DNA of 18,982 nucleotides from an uncultured Muribaculaceae bacterium (GTDB lineage Bacteria; Bacteroidota; Bacteroidia; Bacteroidales; Muribaculaceae), in the NCBI GenBank assembly GCA_910583775.1, contig CAJTYD010000068.1, positions 1 to 18,982 of the forward strand, written 5' to 3'. Made by a program: the position numbers and the translations under genes. The first letter of the stretch is position 1. Each line of letters opens with the position of its first letter. Shown here piece after piece: positions 1 to 9,717 of the stretch. The notes under the pieces are model-generated. The model did no database searches. It saw only the letters and a list, made by a program, of their open reading frames with translations, and was not told where the DNA came from.

Positions 1-212
1 AAGATGCTCTTGCATAATTGGGAGGATTTGGTTAACTTTGACCAAGTCCTTGGAATTAGTAATTTTCATGGAGAATAGGGGTCAAACTTTTCCTTAAAGT
101 TGCTAATTTTCAAGAACTTTTGCAATTATAATCATTTGAAATTAGATGTTTAACAGCGTAATTTCCAATTTTTTGTCATGTAATAAAAATTCAGCTTTAT
201 AGTTCTATTGTC
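1..212. other. AT-rich leader region, possibly with the tail of an upstream gene
   Basis: Frame 1 is open from the first base to a TAG at 76-78 (25 codons), and could be the last codons of a gene that begins outside the window. Another frame is also open at the left edge, so this is not decided. The rest, to 212, is AT-rich non-coding DNA that holds the candidate promoter listed separately. I see no other gene in it. Confidence 0.25.
135..166 (+). promoter_or_regulatory. Candidate Bacteroidales-type promoter upstream of the TlpA-like pseudogene
   Basis: TTTG at 135-138 is followed after 20 bases by TAATTTCC at 159-166. This resembles the Bacteroidetes -33 TTTG and -7 TAnnTTTG pair with one weak position. 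It lies about 47 bases upstream of the ATG at 213. It is a visual match only. Confidence 0.3.
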
Positions 213-1771
213 ATGAAACGATTTATTTTTCTTTCTTTCCTTTTTGTTTCGCTTGTCTACATGGGCTTTGCATTCAATGGCAAGGAACGTGAATGTAATG
301 ACGTAAAAATAGGGGAGAGCGTTATCGAACTGGAAATAATGTGTCTTGATACTGTCAGATTTCCCGGAAATCTGAGCCTTGATATATTGAGCTATCCTGT
401 TTTGGGTGATATTGATGATTATAACTTCTTTTCTTTCGATAGCATAGGTTCCTCCTTTACTTGTGTCATCCCTTTAGAGATGAGAGAGTAGTCTGTTGGT
501 TTTATTCTCAGAGATTCGGAAAAACGTCTTGCGATGGGGATCGTAGATTTACTACAGGATTCACTGCATAAAATACGGTGTCTCTTAAGTTCAAAGGGCA
601 TTGATTTTAAAATTCTTAGGAAAAGAAAGTGGGAGAAACTTAACTTAGGAATGAACGACAGCAATGTCTGTAATCTTATGAGTGAGGCCTGGTTGAGATT
701 TGACAGTTGCAAGATCAGCAGTTTTCGGGATGCTCCGGTTTTCAATAATTCAGATGTATATTCATGGAAGAGGGTTGCAAATAAACTCGATACACTTCAG
801 AACCTGTTTTGTATGAATTCTCTACATAATATTTCACTCCCTGAATCTATAAAGCACCGGATAAAAAATGCCATAAAAATCCAGTTTGCAGCCAGCTGGA
901 GGCTTTCCATGCCCTCTCGTCTTGAAACGATGGGGATCGACGGTAAGCTTTTAATCCGCCTCCGGAATATTATACGTTTCTTAATGATATAGATTACAAC
1001 GATATATTGCCTGACAATCCGGTATATAATATATCGAACTATTTTATGAGGAGCCTTCTGGAAAAATTTCCTGTTCCGATTCCGGAAATCGGTGAGATGG
1101 ATACGAGAGTCTGGAAACATAAAACGGATACTATTCTTCAAAAAGTCATAGAGAGACCTACAGATCTGTTGATTGATATGCTCGCGGCTACTTCTTATAA
1201 AAATCAACTTAATAGAAGAATTCCACTTTCTGACATTCAAAAGACAAATATAAAAAAAGGTTTTGACAACGACCTTGGTATCATCATTCTTAATGAAAAT
1301 CAAAAGCTGGAAAAAAACATGGCAGATACTGTTACCATTAAGGATCTAAGTGAAGAAAGGTTCGATTTGTTTAAATATCTGGATTCTAGATTTCAAGGGA
1401 AGGCTTTAGTGGTTGATTTATGGAATACCTGGTGCGGACCTTGTAAAATATCTCATCGACAACTTATGGAAATGGATTTGAGGAGACGATTCCCCAATGT
1501 GGTATTTGTGTATATTTGTGACACATCCTCTCCTGCTAATCAATGGAAACAGGATTCCGGAATTCTACAAGGCCATTCGATTAGAATTTCCAAGAAGGAT
1601 ATGAATTCGATATTGGAAGAATATTCTTTAGAGGGATTTCCTTCCCATCTTTTCTATGACAATCAGCATAGGCTAAATTACAAGGAAACTGGTGCAAAAT
1701 CATTGAATGATTTTATTTCCCAGATAAATAAGTTAAATGTAAGAGACACCAATGAAGAATTATCTTTTTAA
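213..1771 (+). pseudogene. Decayed TlpA-like thioredoxin-domain protein (internal stop plus frameshift)
   Basis: Three reading-frame pieces join into one envelope thioredoxin-like protein of the Bacteroidetes TlpA/thiol-disulfide oxidoreductase type. The N-terminus, from ATG 213, has a hydrophobic signal segment. The frame stops at TAG 489-491, but the same frame resumes directly and runs to about 945. There coding shifts to another frame, which reads NPPPEYYTFLNDIDYND and continues to 1771. The last piece contains the thioredoxin fold with WNTWCGPCK, so the redox motif itself is intact. Members of this group normally are single polypeptides of roughly 400-520 residues, and the reconstructed length (about 519 codons) fits that. 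An in-frame stop and a shift in one gene point to a pseudogene. Sequencing errors in an AT-rich stretch are the alternative. No partner genes flank it. Confidence 0.7.
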
Positions 1772-1807
1772 ATTCAAAATCTTGGGCTAACGTTATTGGG
1801 AATAGCG

Positions 1808-2356
1808 TCAGTTGACGATGACGGGGTTGCCGGTGAGGGTGTGGAGCATGTCGGCGAGGTTGCGGCGCGCTTCGGTGCGGGCCTCCTTAACGTAGCCGCG
1901 GTTGCGGACGGTCTTGCTGAAGTTGTCGATCACTTTCGCCTTGATGCGGTTTTCTTCTGCAGTGGTGAAATTGGTCTTGCCGAGGAAGTTGTCGCTCCAG
2001 GTGTCGTAGACCAGATATGAGCCGGGAGCCGTGGATTCAAGTATCTCGATTTTCTCCTGCGGGAGTTTGATGAAAAGAGTGTCGTTACGCTCCTGCATAT
2101 CGATTTTCTCGAGATCGAACGATATCGAGCCGGTGACGGTCGTCTTGGCGAATATATGGCGCGGGCCGATCGATGCCTTTATCGGCAGATCCTCATAGAA
2201 GTCAACAGTGCATAGCTCTGCCATCTTGCGGATGTCGGCGATTTTGGCCGATTGCATCTTTACTTTGTCAACCTCGGGCGATGCCTGCCACCAGGTGTAG
2301 AACAGGAGGGCGGCGACAACCGCCAGGAATGCGATCAATAAGTATAACTTTTTCAT
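1808..2356 (-). CDS. DUF4230 domain protein, membrane-anchored
   Basis: A 182-residue protein with an N-terminal hydrophobic helix (about residues 4-22) that looks like an uncleaved anchor or signal segment, followed by a mainly beta/alpha soluble region. The body resembles DUF4230, a domain of unknown function common in Bacteroidetes. Typical traits are the early KMAELCTVDF region and the middle section with DTLFIKLPQEKIEILES. It lies 55 bases downstream of a second DUF4230-like gene on the same strand, so the two are probably co-transcribed and may act together in the periplasm or at the inner membrane. Function is not known. Family assignment is by sequence impression, not a search. Confidence 0.7.
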   Translation of the reverse strand: MKKLYLLIAFLAVVAALLFYTWWQASPEVDKVKMQSAKIADIRKMAELCTVDFYEDLPIKASIGPRHIFAKTTVTGSISFDLEKIDMQERNDTLFIKLPQEKIEILESTAPGSYLVYDTWSDNFLGKTNFTTAEENRIKAKVIDNFSKTVRNRGYVKEARTEARRNLADMLHTLTGNPVIVN

Positions 2357-2411
2357 ATATCGCTGTTTGAATTGTCAGATATTTAGAAATTTATGAATGG
2401 ATGCATCGGTA

Positions 2412-3035
2412 TTACCTGAAGGTCACATCGATGTTGTAACCGTTCTCCTTACCGATTTCCTGGAAGAATGATATCGCCTTGATCTTCGCCTGCGAAAGAA
2501 GGTTGTTTCGGAATTCAGGATTACGGTTTATCTCCTCTTTGACGGCGGTATTCATTTTCTCCTTTATCTCGGCCCTTTCGCGGGCGTTGATCTGGGAGCG
2601 AAGTCCGGAGACGCGGTAATGCTCCTCCTTCAGTCCCGGGTCGCGACCCTGGATCTCAACCTTGATGGCAGGAAGGGTGAGGCGGATGGTTTTGGTATCT
2701 TCATCGATCACGACATCCCCGGGAGAAAGCTCCGTCATGTCAAGATAGGCGCGGAGATAGGTATTGTAGGAATACGCGGCTTTCCTTGAGCCGATCTTGA
2801 CGGCATCGCCGAGAGCCTCTACGGTCTGTTTCAGACCTTTGGCGTCGGAGAGCTTAAGATCCTCGATATACGACATCTTCGAAACCGACATCTGTGCGAG
2901 AACGAGCTTGTTGACGGATTTTATCTCCGAGTAGAAGCTGTGGTCGGGGGCCTTCTCCTCTTTGCTGCAGCCTGCGGCGAGCACCGAGATCAGGGCAAGG
3001 AGAAGCACCGGTATGGATAATCTGTTAAGTCTCAT
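2412..3035 (-). CDS. DUF4230-type lipoprotein
   Basis: A 207-residue predicted lipoprotein. The N-terminus has a basic MRLNR start, a hydrophobic stretch and a lipobox LAAGC with the acylated cysteine near residue 23. The next residues, SKEEK, are charged. The middle reads like DUF4230, with an early YIEDLKLSD region and a later strand-rich part ending in VEIQGRD. The C-terminal third is charged and probably helical. It is the first gene of an apparent two-gene unit with the DUF4230 protein downstream, and it is transcribed divergently from the EamA transporter across a 188-base intergenic region. Biochemical role unknown. Two adjacent members with different anchoring (lipoprotein and transmembrane helix) are typical of this family in Bacteroidales. 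Confidence 0.7.
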   Translation of the reverse strand: MRLNRLSIPVLLLALISVLAAGCSKEEKAPDHSFYSEIKSVNKLVLAQMSVSKMSYIEDLKLSDAKGLKQTVEALGDAVKIGSRKAAYSYNTYLRAYLDMTELSPGDVVIDEDTKTIRLTLPAIKVEIQGRDPGLKEEHYRVSGLRSQINARERAEIKEKMNTAVKEEINRNPEFRNNLLSQAKIKAISFFQEIGKENGYNIDVTFR

Positions 3036-3147
3036 ATTAATGGAATTATCTTTTATGAAGGCATTTCAAATAGCTCTCCAAACGCAGTTTCCGCGTCGGA
3101 GGAGCGAATGAATTTATATTTGTTTAACAAAAAGCAGGCGGGAAAGA

Positions 3148-3177
3148 TTTGAAATAGGGCGATATTGCGTAACTTTG
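3148..3177 (+). promoter_or_regulatory. Candidate Bacteroidales promoter for the EamA transporter
   Basis: TTTG at 3148-3151 and a perfect TAACTTTG -7 box at 3170-3177, separated by 18 bases, match the Bacteroidetes primary-sigma promoter pattern. The expected transcription start is about 40 bases before the ATG at 3224. No equally good site was found for the divergent DUF4230 genes. Confidence 0.55.
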
Positions 3178-3223
3178 CAGTCGATTTTAGTTTTGGGGAG
3201 CGATTGTCGGTCCCGGTAGGCTT

Positions 3224-4108
3224 ATGTGGATAATATTAGGTTTGTTTTCGGCTCTCGGACTCGGTTTCTACGATGTCATGAAGAAAATCTCGGTGAGAGA
3301 CAACAATGTGCTCACCGTGCTTCTGCTCAACACCCTTTTCGGAACGCTTTTGCTCTCGCCGGTGCTCGTCGAGACTGTCGCGAACCGCGGATTCGGCGCC
3401 GGCGGCGGTTTCATGGGGCAGATGCTGATCATGCTTAAGGCCATCATCGTTCTATCGTCGTGGATATTAGGGTATTTCGCCATCAAGCATCTCCCGCTCA
3501 CGATCCAGGGGCCGATCAACGCCTCACGCCCCGTCATGGTGCTTGTCGGGGCGCTGCTGATTTTCGGCGAACGGCTGAACTGGGTGCAGTGGATAGGAAT
3601 CACACTCGGCTTCCTGTCGCTGTTCATGATAAGCCGCATCGGATCTAAGGAGGGTTTCTCGATGCGGAAAAGCATCTGGCTCTGGATGTCGATAGGGGCG
3701 ACCTTCCTCGGCGCGGTGAGCGCCCTTTACGACAAATTCCTGCTCACCCGTTTCCAGCCCCTGCAGGTGCAGGCCTGGTATTCACTCTATCAGCTTATCC
3801 TTATGAGCGTGACGGTAGGCCTGTTGCGGCTGAACGGCCACGGGGGAGGACGTTTCCGCTGGCGATGGTCTATACTCGGTATCTCCCTTTTTCTGACCGG
3901 CGCCGACCTCTGCTATTTCTATGCCCTTTCGATTCCGGGCTCAATGATATCGATAGTCTCGATGATCCGGCGGGGGAGTGTATTGGTGCCGTTCCTCTAC
4001 GGAGTATTTGTATTGCATGAGAAAAATATAAAGGCCAAACTCATTGACCTCGGCCTTCTGATCGTCAGCCTCGGCCTCCTCGTCTTGGGGAGTCTGGCCG
4101 TAAATTGA
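3224..4108 (+). CDS. EamA/DMT-family transporter
   Basis: A 294-residue, very hydrophobic protein with about ten membrane segments arranged as two similar halves. This is the layout of the drug/metabolite transporter (EamA) superfamily. The first half contains the typical region GPINASRPVMVLVGALLIFGE, the usual signature near helices 4-5, where the proline and the acidic residue after a helix are conserved. The second half repeats this around the MIRRGSVLVPFLYGVFVLHE stretch. It acts in the inner membrane. The substrate cannot be read from sequence; family members export amino acids, metabolites or drugs. Start ATG 3224 lies downstream of a good promoter. It is divergent from the DUF4230 pair and ends 185 bases before hppA, so it is probably monocistronic. 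Confidence 0.85.
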   Translation: MWIILGLFSALGLGFYDVMKKISVRDNNVLTVLLLNTLFGTLLLSPVLVETVANRGFGAGGGFMGQMLIMLKAIIVLSSWILGYFAIKHLPLTIQGPINASRPVMVLVGALLIFGERLNWVQWIGITLGFLSLFMISRIGSKEGFSMRKSIWLWMSIGATFLGAVSALYDKFLLTRFQPLQVQAWYSLYQLILMSVTVGLLRLNGHGGGRFRWRWSILGISLFLTGADLCYFYALSIPGSMISIVSMIRRGSVLVPFLYGVFVLHEKNIKAKLIDLGLLIVSLGLLVLGSLAVN

Positions 4109-4293
4109 TTTGAAACCCTGTCTATATTTTGTTAAAAGGGAATAATGGAAGAGAAAAGGAATCTGTTTTACAGCATAAAACGCATTTTTAGGTTGGAGGA
4201 ATGTGATTTTTGAGCTACCTTTAAGGCAGTTTAACAGATGTCGGAAAATGACGACATAGCACTCAGTTCCTTCATCACCTAATACTTTTTCTT

Positions 4294-6513
4294 ATGAACC
4301 CATTATTCTGGATAGTTCCTTCGGCGTCGGCACTGGCGTTGATCCTGGCATGGTATTTTTATGCCGGGATGAAGAGGGAGAGCGAGGGCACCGAAAGGAT
4401 GCGGACCATCGCGAGTCATGTGCGCAAGGGCGCGATGTCTTATTTGAAACAGCAGTATAAAATAGTAGGAATAGTATTCCTTGCCTTGGTTATCCTCTTC
4501 TCGGTTATGGCTTACGGCTTCAACCTGCAGAATCCGTGGGTTCCGGTAGCTTTTCTGACGGGAGGTTTCTTCTCGGGCCTTTCAGGATATCTTGGCATGA
4601 AGACTGCCACCTACGCCTCTGCCCGTACGGCCAACGCGGCACGCAGTTCGCTTAACGGAGGCCTCCGCGTGGCGTTCCGCTCCGGAGCCGTGATGGGACT
4701 CGTTGTGGTCGGTCTCGGTCTTCTCGACATCTCCTTCTGGTATCTTCTTCTCGATGCCTGCGTCGACCTTCCCGCGAACTCTCCCGCGAAGCTCTGCATG
4801 ATCACCACCACGATGCTGACGTTCGGGATGGGCGCGAGCACGCAGGCTCTTTTCGCCCGCGTCGGTGGAGGCATCTATACCAAGGCCGCCGACGTCGGCG
4901 CCGACCTTGTAGGCAAGGTAGAGGCCGGTATTCCCGAGGACGACCCGCGCAATCCCGCAACGATCGCCGACAACGTGGGCGACAACGTAGGCGACGTGGC
5001 CGGCATGGGCGCCGACCTTTACGAATCATATTGCGGCTCGATTCTCGCCACTGCTGCGCTCGGAGCCGCCGCATACAACACCACGGCAGCCGTGGAGTCA
5101 GGAATGCAGCTGAAGGCCGTTCTCGCCCCGATGCTGATTGCCGCCGTCGGAATCGTTCTCTCAATAATAGGTATCTTCGCGGTGCGTACCAAAGAGAACG
5201 CCACAATGAAGAATCTTCTGCATTCGCTCTCGCTGGGAACCAATCTCAGCTCCGTACTGATAATCGGTGCCACATTCCTGATCCTCTGGGCTCTCGGCCT
5301 TGAAAACTGGGCGCTTGTCTCCTGTTCGGTTGTAGTGGGACTTCTTGTTGGTATTGTGATCGGCCAATCCACCGAATATTATACCTCTCAGTCTTATAAG
5401 CCGACACGCCGACTTTCTGAAAGCGGCAAGACCGGCCCGGCAACGGTGATCATCTCCGGCGTGGGTCTCGGAATGGTCTCGACCGCTATCCCGGTTCTCG
5501 CAGTAGTTGCCGGAATCATCCTCAGCTACTGGTTCGCGTCGGGCTTTGATCTGGCCAATGTAGGCCAGGGCCTCTACGGCATCGGTATCGCGGCCGTCGG
5601 AATGCTCTCCACTCTCGGAATAACCCTTGCTACCGACGCATACGGCCCGATCGCCGACAATGCCGGCGGCAACGCCGAGATGAGCGCCTTGGGCGAGGAG
5701 GTACGCAAGCGCACCGACGCACTCGATTCCCTCGGCAACACAACGGCCGCCACAGGCAAGGGCTTCGCCATCGGTTCGGCGGCTCTGACCGGTCTTGCGC
5801 TTCTTGCTTCCTATGTCGAGGAGATCCGTATCGGTCTGGAACGTATCGGACAGACTACCATCGATCTTGGCACTTCCCTTACAGGTTCGATCATAAAGAA
5901 CGTGCATGAGGCATCGTTTACCGACTTCATGACCTATTACGACGTAACGCTGATGAATCCGATGGTGCTGTCGGGAATGTTCATAGGCGCTATGATGGCC
6001 TTCCTTTTCTGCGGCCTCACGATGAACGCCGTCAGCCGCGCCGCCGGCCACATGGTTGAGGAGGTTCGCCGTCAGTTCCGCGAGATCAAGGGAATCCTTA
6101 CGGGTCAGGCTGAGCCTGATTATGCCCGATGCGTGAAGATATCGACCAAAGGAGCGCAGAAAGAGATGGTATTCCCGTCGGTACTCGCCATTCTGGCGCC
6201 GATCATCACCGGTATCGTCTTCGGCGTGCCGGGAGTTATCGGTCTGCTTGTAGGAGGCCTTTCAGCCGGTTTCGTGCTCGCCATCTTCATGGCGAACTCA
6301 GGCGGCGCCTGGGACAATGCCAAGAAATATGTCGAGGAGGGACATTTCGGCGGCAAGGGCAGCGACGTGCATAAGGCGACCGTTGTCGGCGACACCGTCG
6401 GCGATCCTTTCAAGGACACCTCTGGCCCGAGCCTCAACATCCTCATCAAGCTGATGTCGATGGTGGCCATCGTGATGGCAGGCCTGACCGTAAGCTGGAG
6501 CCTTTTCGGATAA
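4294..6513 (+). CDS. hppA: Membrane-bound K+-dependent ion-pumping pyrophosphatase
   Basis: A 739-residue integral membrane pyrophosphatase (M-PPase) that couples hydrolysis of pyrophosphate to export of Na+ and/or H+. Length and roughly 16 membrane helices fit the family. The pyrophosphate site is plainly visible: GGGIYTKAADVGADLVGKVE from residue 191, then DNVGDNVGDVAG from residue 226. Further Asp/Lys-rich loops near the C-terminus include GDTVGDPFKDTSGPS. The motif GNTTAATGKG (481-490) has Ala and Gly at the two positions that are Lys and Thr in K+-independent enzymes, so K+ dependence is expected from established family rules. Na+ or dual Na+/H+ pumping is likely by analogy with other Bacteroidales enzymes but was not established here. 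It is convergent with the outer-membrane barrel gene, with only 14 bases between stops. Confidence 0.95.
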   Translation: MNPLFWIVPSASALALILAWYFYAGMKRESEGTERMRTIASHVRKGAMSYLKQQYKIVGIVFLALVILFSVMAYGFNLQNPWVPVAFLTGGFFSGLSGYLGMKTATYASARTANAARSSLNGGLRVAFRSGAVMGLVVVGLGLLDISFWYLLLDACVDLPANSPAKLCMITTTMLTFGMGASTQALFARVGGGIYTKAADVGADLVGKVEAGIPEDDPRNPATIADNVGDNVGDVAGMGADLYESYCGSILATAALGAAAYNTTAAVESGMQLKAVLAPMLIAAVGIVLSIIGIFAVRTKENATMKNLLHSLSLGTNLSSVLIIGATFLILWALGLENWALVSCSVVVGLLVGIVIGQSTEYYTSQSYKPTRRLSESGKTGPATVIISGVGLGMVSTAIPVLAVVAGIILSYWFASGFDLANVGQGLYGIGIAAVGMLSTLGITLATDAYGPIADNAGGNAEMSALGEEVRKRTDALDSLGNTTAATGKGFAIGSAALTGLALLASYVEEIRIGLERIGQTTIDLGTSLTGSIIKNVHEASFTDFMTYYDVTLMNPMVLSGMFIGAMMAFLFCGLTMNAVSRAAGHMVEEVRRQFREIKGILTGQAEPDYARCVKISTKGAQKEMVFPSVLAILAPIITGIVFGVPGVIGLLVGGLSAGFVLAIFMANSGGAWDNAKKYVEEGHFGGKGSDVHKATVVGDTVGDPFKDTSGPSLNILIKLMSMVAIVMAGLTVSWSLFG

Positions 6514-6527
6514 GGACCGCAGCCGGC

Positions 6528-9074
6528 TTACTTCAGAATACCTGAGGACGCTCCGCCCTGACGGGTGATGTCGTCGCCTTGTCTCACCTTCTTTCCGAAA
6601 CCGAAAGTATAGGTGGCCGAGAGCTGGACGAACGCATGGCTCGAGACATTATTTGTCCACCTTTCGAAAGAATAATATTCACTTCTCATCGTCTCCTGTG
6701 TAGACCTCCAGTTCCATCTCTGGGGATTTACGCAGGAGATTCTTATATTCCATGCTGAATTGCTCCATCCTGCCTGGATGAAAAAACTGTCTTTCTTCCG
6801 CGTCCAGACTCCTGTCATAGAGTCGTAATTGTCGGTGGCATTTGCCGACTGATAAGAAACCGAGAAGTTGAACTGACCGAGATAGTAAAGGGCCTGAAGA
6901 TAATAGGAGAGCTGGGAGTGATTGATGTCATACGGCTTCCCGTTATGGACCAATAGATGTTCCAGCTTTCCGTAAAGCGAGAGCTTGCCGTCGAGCAACG
7001 TGGAGGAGACGTTGACTCCGTAAGTGAAATGGCTCATGGTTCCTATGGGCTGTCGGATCGTCCTCACTACCCCTTCGGGAGTGGCTTCGTAGATGAAAGC
7101 CGACCGCTTGCCTACAAGCCAGGTGGAGGCGTATGCCGACATACGGAATTGTTTCACAGGCATAAATGAATAATACGCACTCAGGTCATAGCTTTTATGC
7201 GCCTTAAGCAACGGGTTGCCGGTATGCCACATAAAGGGGGAGACATGGATGAGGTTCCCGCTTTTATAGTTTTGTGAGGGAGGCCATGTCGAATGGTGGA
7301 AATCGAATCCGATGGAACTTTTCCTGCTGAAGCGATAACCGAGAGAGACATCGAGATAGGGATAGCTGGAGAAGGCGCTGTTCGAATTAAGGCTTGTAGA
7401 CAGGAACGACCATCCGATTCCCAGCGATGCCGAGAAAGGGTCGCGCCGGAAACTATATGAAGCGCTGAGCTGTCCGTATCGTGTTATTGAGTTGTCGAGA
7501 GCGTCGACCGATCCGTCATAATCGGTGCGGCTGTGTTCATACACGCCATAGACATAAGCCATTATGGAATATTCCTTAGCGAATGTCTGGCTATATGACA
7601 GGCGAGCGTTGCCGGAATGCGTGTCGTCGTTTGCAGAGTTGAGAATGGAGGCGAGACCGGTCTCATTATAATCCGAAAACTGATCGGTGTGGGAGTAGGA
7701 ATAGTTTAAATTGGCTGTCAGGGAATTATTATGCGGCAATCCGAAATAGTAAAAGCCCGTGTAGTCAATATTCCTTGATTTATGGCGGCTTGCCGATTCG
7801 TAGGAGGAGGGATCCGAAACGTTGCCGGAATAAGTCACCGAGCCTCTGTTTACATTTTTCGGCGTCCTGTCAAAATCGAAAGAGATCTGGCTGTTGGCCG
7901 TTATCCGGTCGGCGGCATACAGGGCCTTGAAACTTGCCTGATAGTCCTGCCGCTTATATCGGGATGTTTCGGTCTCGGTATGACGGGTGAAACTTCTGAT
8001 GTCGCCGTTCTCCTGGGGCAGACGGAAGGTTTCGGTCTGGTCGGTGCCGAAATGGCCGTTATTCAGATAATAGCCATATCCCATCAAGTCGTAATTCATC
8101 TTCCCTTTCACCAGGCGGCCATTGGTCTGAAGGGATCCGGTGTTGGCAATGAAGTTTTCCGTTCCAAGTGCCTTTACATATCCTCCGTATTCATATTTTG
8201 TCATAATGAAGTTCACGACATGACGGTTACCTAAGAATCTCGGATCTACCGGATATTCGTAATATTCGACGCTTCTTACATCCGACATTCTCATCATCTT
8301 AAGATCGTTTTCCGTTGCGGGAACATAGTCGATGAACATTGCGACCGACTGGCCGGATATCGTCGATACATTCGATGATCCCAATCTGACGTCAAGCTGA
8401 GGAATGGCCATGCGGGCGAGAAGATCGGTCGCAGTCTGTGATGCGTTTTTTTGCCGCTGGGAAGGACGATAGACCGTTCTGTCGTTATAGATGGCCGCGT
8501 CGTCTGCCTCCACATTTACAGATCTGAGGTTGACAGGCATTTCGGTCATGACCACTTTGCCGATATTGAAAGAGGTGCATTTTCTATATAGAGGCTTATA
8601 TCCCAGACAAGAGAATTTGGCTACAACTTCCCTGCGGTCGCAAGGGATGGAGAAACGCCCCGCGTTGTCGGTTATACCGTATGTGATTACGGTTGAATCT
8701 CTTGGAGCAAGGAGCATCACTGTCGCGGCAGCGACGGCGAGCCCGTCGCTGCCGGTGCATCTTCCGGTATATCTGAAGACTCCATGCTGCAGGGCCTCCA
8801 CGTAATAGCTCCCCTTGTTTTCGGTGACGGTGACAGGATTCAGCGCCACTGCCTGCCGCAGGGCGTCGTAGATATTGTCGGTGCGTATCTTCGCTGATGT
8901 GCGATAGTTGCCGAGTTCCTTGTAGATGAAGGATATATTGACTTCCGGGTGATCCTTGCAGATACGGAGGATGGCCTCGGAGACGGGCGTGTCGGTGAAG
9001 GAGTAGGAGTACTTGTAGGCACTGGCTGGGATGACGGTCATGGCAGCCAGGATAACGGTCAGGATGATCTTCAT
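6528..9074 (-). CDS. STN-domain outer-membrane beta-barrel receptor of a sigma/anti-sigma system
   Basis: About 848 residues if started at ATG 9074 (an upstream in-frame TTG at 9083 is less likely). A signal peptide ends near PASA. It is followed by an STN-like secretin/TonB short domain (about residues 20-95, including FTDTPVSEAI and a VTVTENKGSYYV end). Next come a carboxypeptidase-regulatory-like fold (about 100-190, with the ITDNAGRFSIP turn), a plug-like region with a FIDYVPATENDLKMM section, and a long beta-barrel rich in aromatic alternating strands, resembling the Bacteroidetes outer-membrane beta-barrel family. It starts one base after the anti-sigma stop, so it is translationally coupled to it. 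The STN domain is known to contact FecR-type anti-sigma factors. No SusD partner is present and the ligand is unknown. Confidence 0.8.
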   Translation of the reverse strand: MKIILTVILAAMTVIPASAYKYSYSFTDTPVSEAILRICKDHPEVNISFIYKELGNYRTSAKIRTDNIYDALRQAVALNPVTVTENKGSYYVEALQHGVFRYTGRCTGSDGLAVAAATVMLLAPRDSTVITYGITDNAGRFSIPCDRREVVAKFSCLGYKPLYRKCTSFNIGKVVMTEMPVNLRSVNVEADDAAIYNDRTVYRPSQRQKNASQTATDLLARMAIPQLDVRLGSSNVSTISGQSVAMFIDYVPATENDLKMMRMSDVRSVEYYEYPVDPRFLGNRHVVNFIMTKYEYGGYVKALGTENFIANTGSLQTNGRLVKGKMNYDLMGYGYYLNNGHFGTDQTETFRLPQENGDIRSFTRHTETETSRYKRQDYQASFKALYAADRITANSQISFDFDRTPKNVNRGSVTYSGNVSDPSSYESASRHKSRNIDYTGFYYFGLPHNNSLTANLNYSYSHTDQFSDYNETGLASILNSANDDTHSGNARLSYSQTFAKEYSIMAYVYGVYEHSRTDYDGSVDALDNSITRYGQLSASYSFRRDPFSASLGIGWSFLSTSLNSNSAFSSYPYLDVSLGYRFSRKSSIGFDFHHSTWPPSQNYKSGNLIHVSPFMWHTGNPLLKAHKSYDLSAYYSFMPVKQFRMSAYASTWLVGKRSAFIYEATPEGVVRTIRQPIGTMSHFTYGVNVSSTLLDGKLSLYGKLEHLLVHNGKPYDINHSQLSYYLQALYYLGQFNFSVSYQSANATDNYDSMTGVWTRKKDSFFIQAGWSNSAWNIRISCVNPQRWNWRSTQETMRSEYYSFERWTNNVSSHAFVQLSATYTFGFGKKVRQGDDITRQGGASSGILK

Positions 9075-9075
9075 G

Positions 9076-9717
9076 TCAGTCAATGATTAAGTTTTCGCCG
9101 GTGCGGCGGATGTTTATCTGTTCGAAAGTGTTGAGCTGGGAAATCACCTCGTCGAGGGTCAGTTCCGGATCGAATTTGTAATAAAGATGAAGCGATGCGA
9201 CTTCCCTGTCGGCGAATTTCACTTTTACGCCATATCTTTCAGCAACGGCTTTCATGATTGTCTCTAAAGTCTCGTTTTCGAACATTACGGGAAGCGAGGA
9301 CTTCTTTACCGTATCTGTTTTCTCGACAATAGAGTCTCGGTCCGCAACGGCAGAGGCGCTCGGGTGCAGTTCATATTTGACCGAGACAGAATCCGGTCTG
9401 CGTTCCGCAATGTTTACGGTCAGTATTATACCGGCGGCTATGGCGACCAGCGACGTGCATACGATGACCGCTACCGAGGCGGCACGGCTGCCGAAGAAAC
9501 GGAAGGCGCGGCGTGACTGTTTCAGGCGTGTGCGTGAGAATGCCTTCCACTCTGCCTCCACATCAGCAGGTATTTCTGCTTTTAAAGCGGATTCTGTCTG
9601 GCAGAGAACAGTATAGATCTCTCTTGTCTCGGGATCCGAGAGGATTTCCTGGAGATCTTGTGGTGAATATTTTCCGGGGTGCTCGATGATGTCAAGCACA
9701 AGTTCATATTTATCCAT
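9076..9717 (-). CDS. FecR-like anti-sigma factor with DUF4974 C-terminal domain
   Basis: A single-pass inner-membrane protein of 213 residues from the preferred ATG at 9717; a longer frame reaches 9753. The cytoplasmic N-terminus (about 1-70) begins MDKYELVLDIIEHPGKYSP, a form common in Bacteroidales anti-sigma proteins. A membrane helix spans about 80-103. The periplasmic C-terminus ends in a DUF4974-like domain (about 144-212), including FENETLETIMKAVAERYGVK and a repeat of strand-helix units. It is shorter than classical FecR because the central FecR domain is reduced. Its start overlaps the sigma factor stop by 8 bases, and it ends one base before the receptor start, the canonical sigma/anti-sigma/receptor order. 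Expected role: hold the sigma factor until the receptor signals. Confidence 0.8.
   Translation of the reverse strand: MDKYELVLDIIEHPGKYSPQDLQEILSDPETREIYTVLCQTESALKAEIPADVEAEWKAFSRTRLKQSRRAFRFFGSRAASVAVIVCTSLVAIAAGIILTVNIAERRPDSVSVKYELHPSASAVADRDSIVEKTDTVKKSSLPVMFENETLETIMKAVAERYGVKVKFADREVASLHLYYKFDPELTLDEVISQLNTFEQINIRRTGENLIID

Noticed and set aside
930..960. Programmed frameshift in the TlpA-like gene
   Set aside because: No slippery heptamer with a following structure is evident, the gene also has a separate in-frame stop, and such recoding is not known for this family.
1796..2020. Plus-strand frame of 74 codons
   Set aside because: It is antisense to the DUF4230 gene, with a Val/Ala/Gly-rich translation typical of a shadow.
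5161..6051. A long open frame of 296 codons on the minus strand inside hppA
   Set aside because: It is antisense to a fully convincing pyrophosphatase. The translation is low in hydrophobic order, rich in His/Arg/Gly and shows no motif, as expected for a shadow frame in GC-rich DNA.
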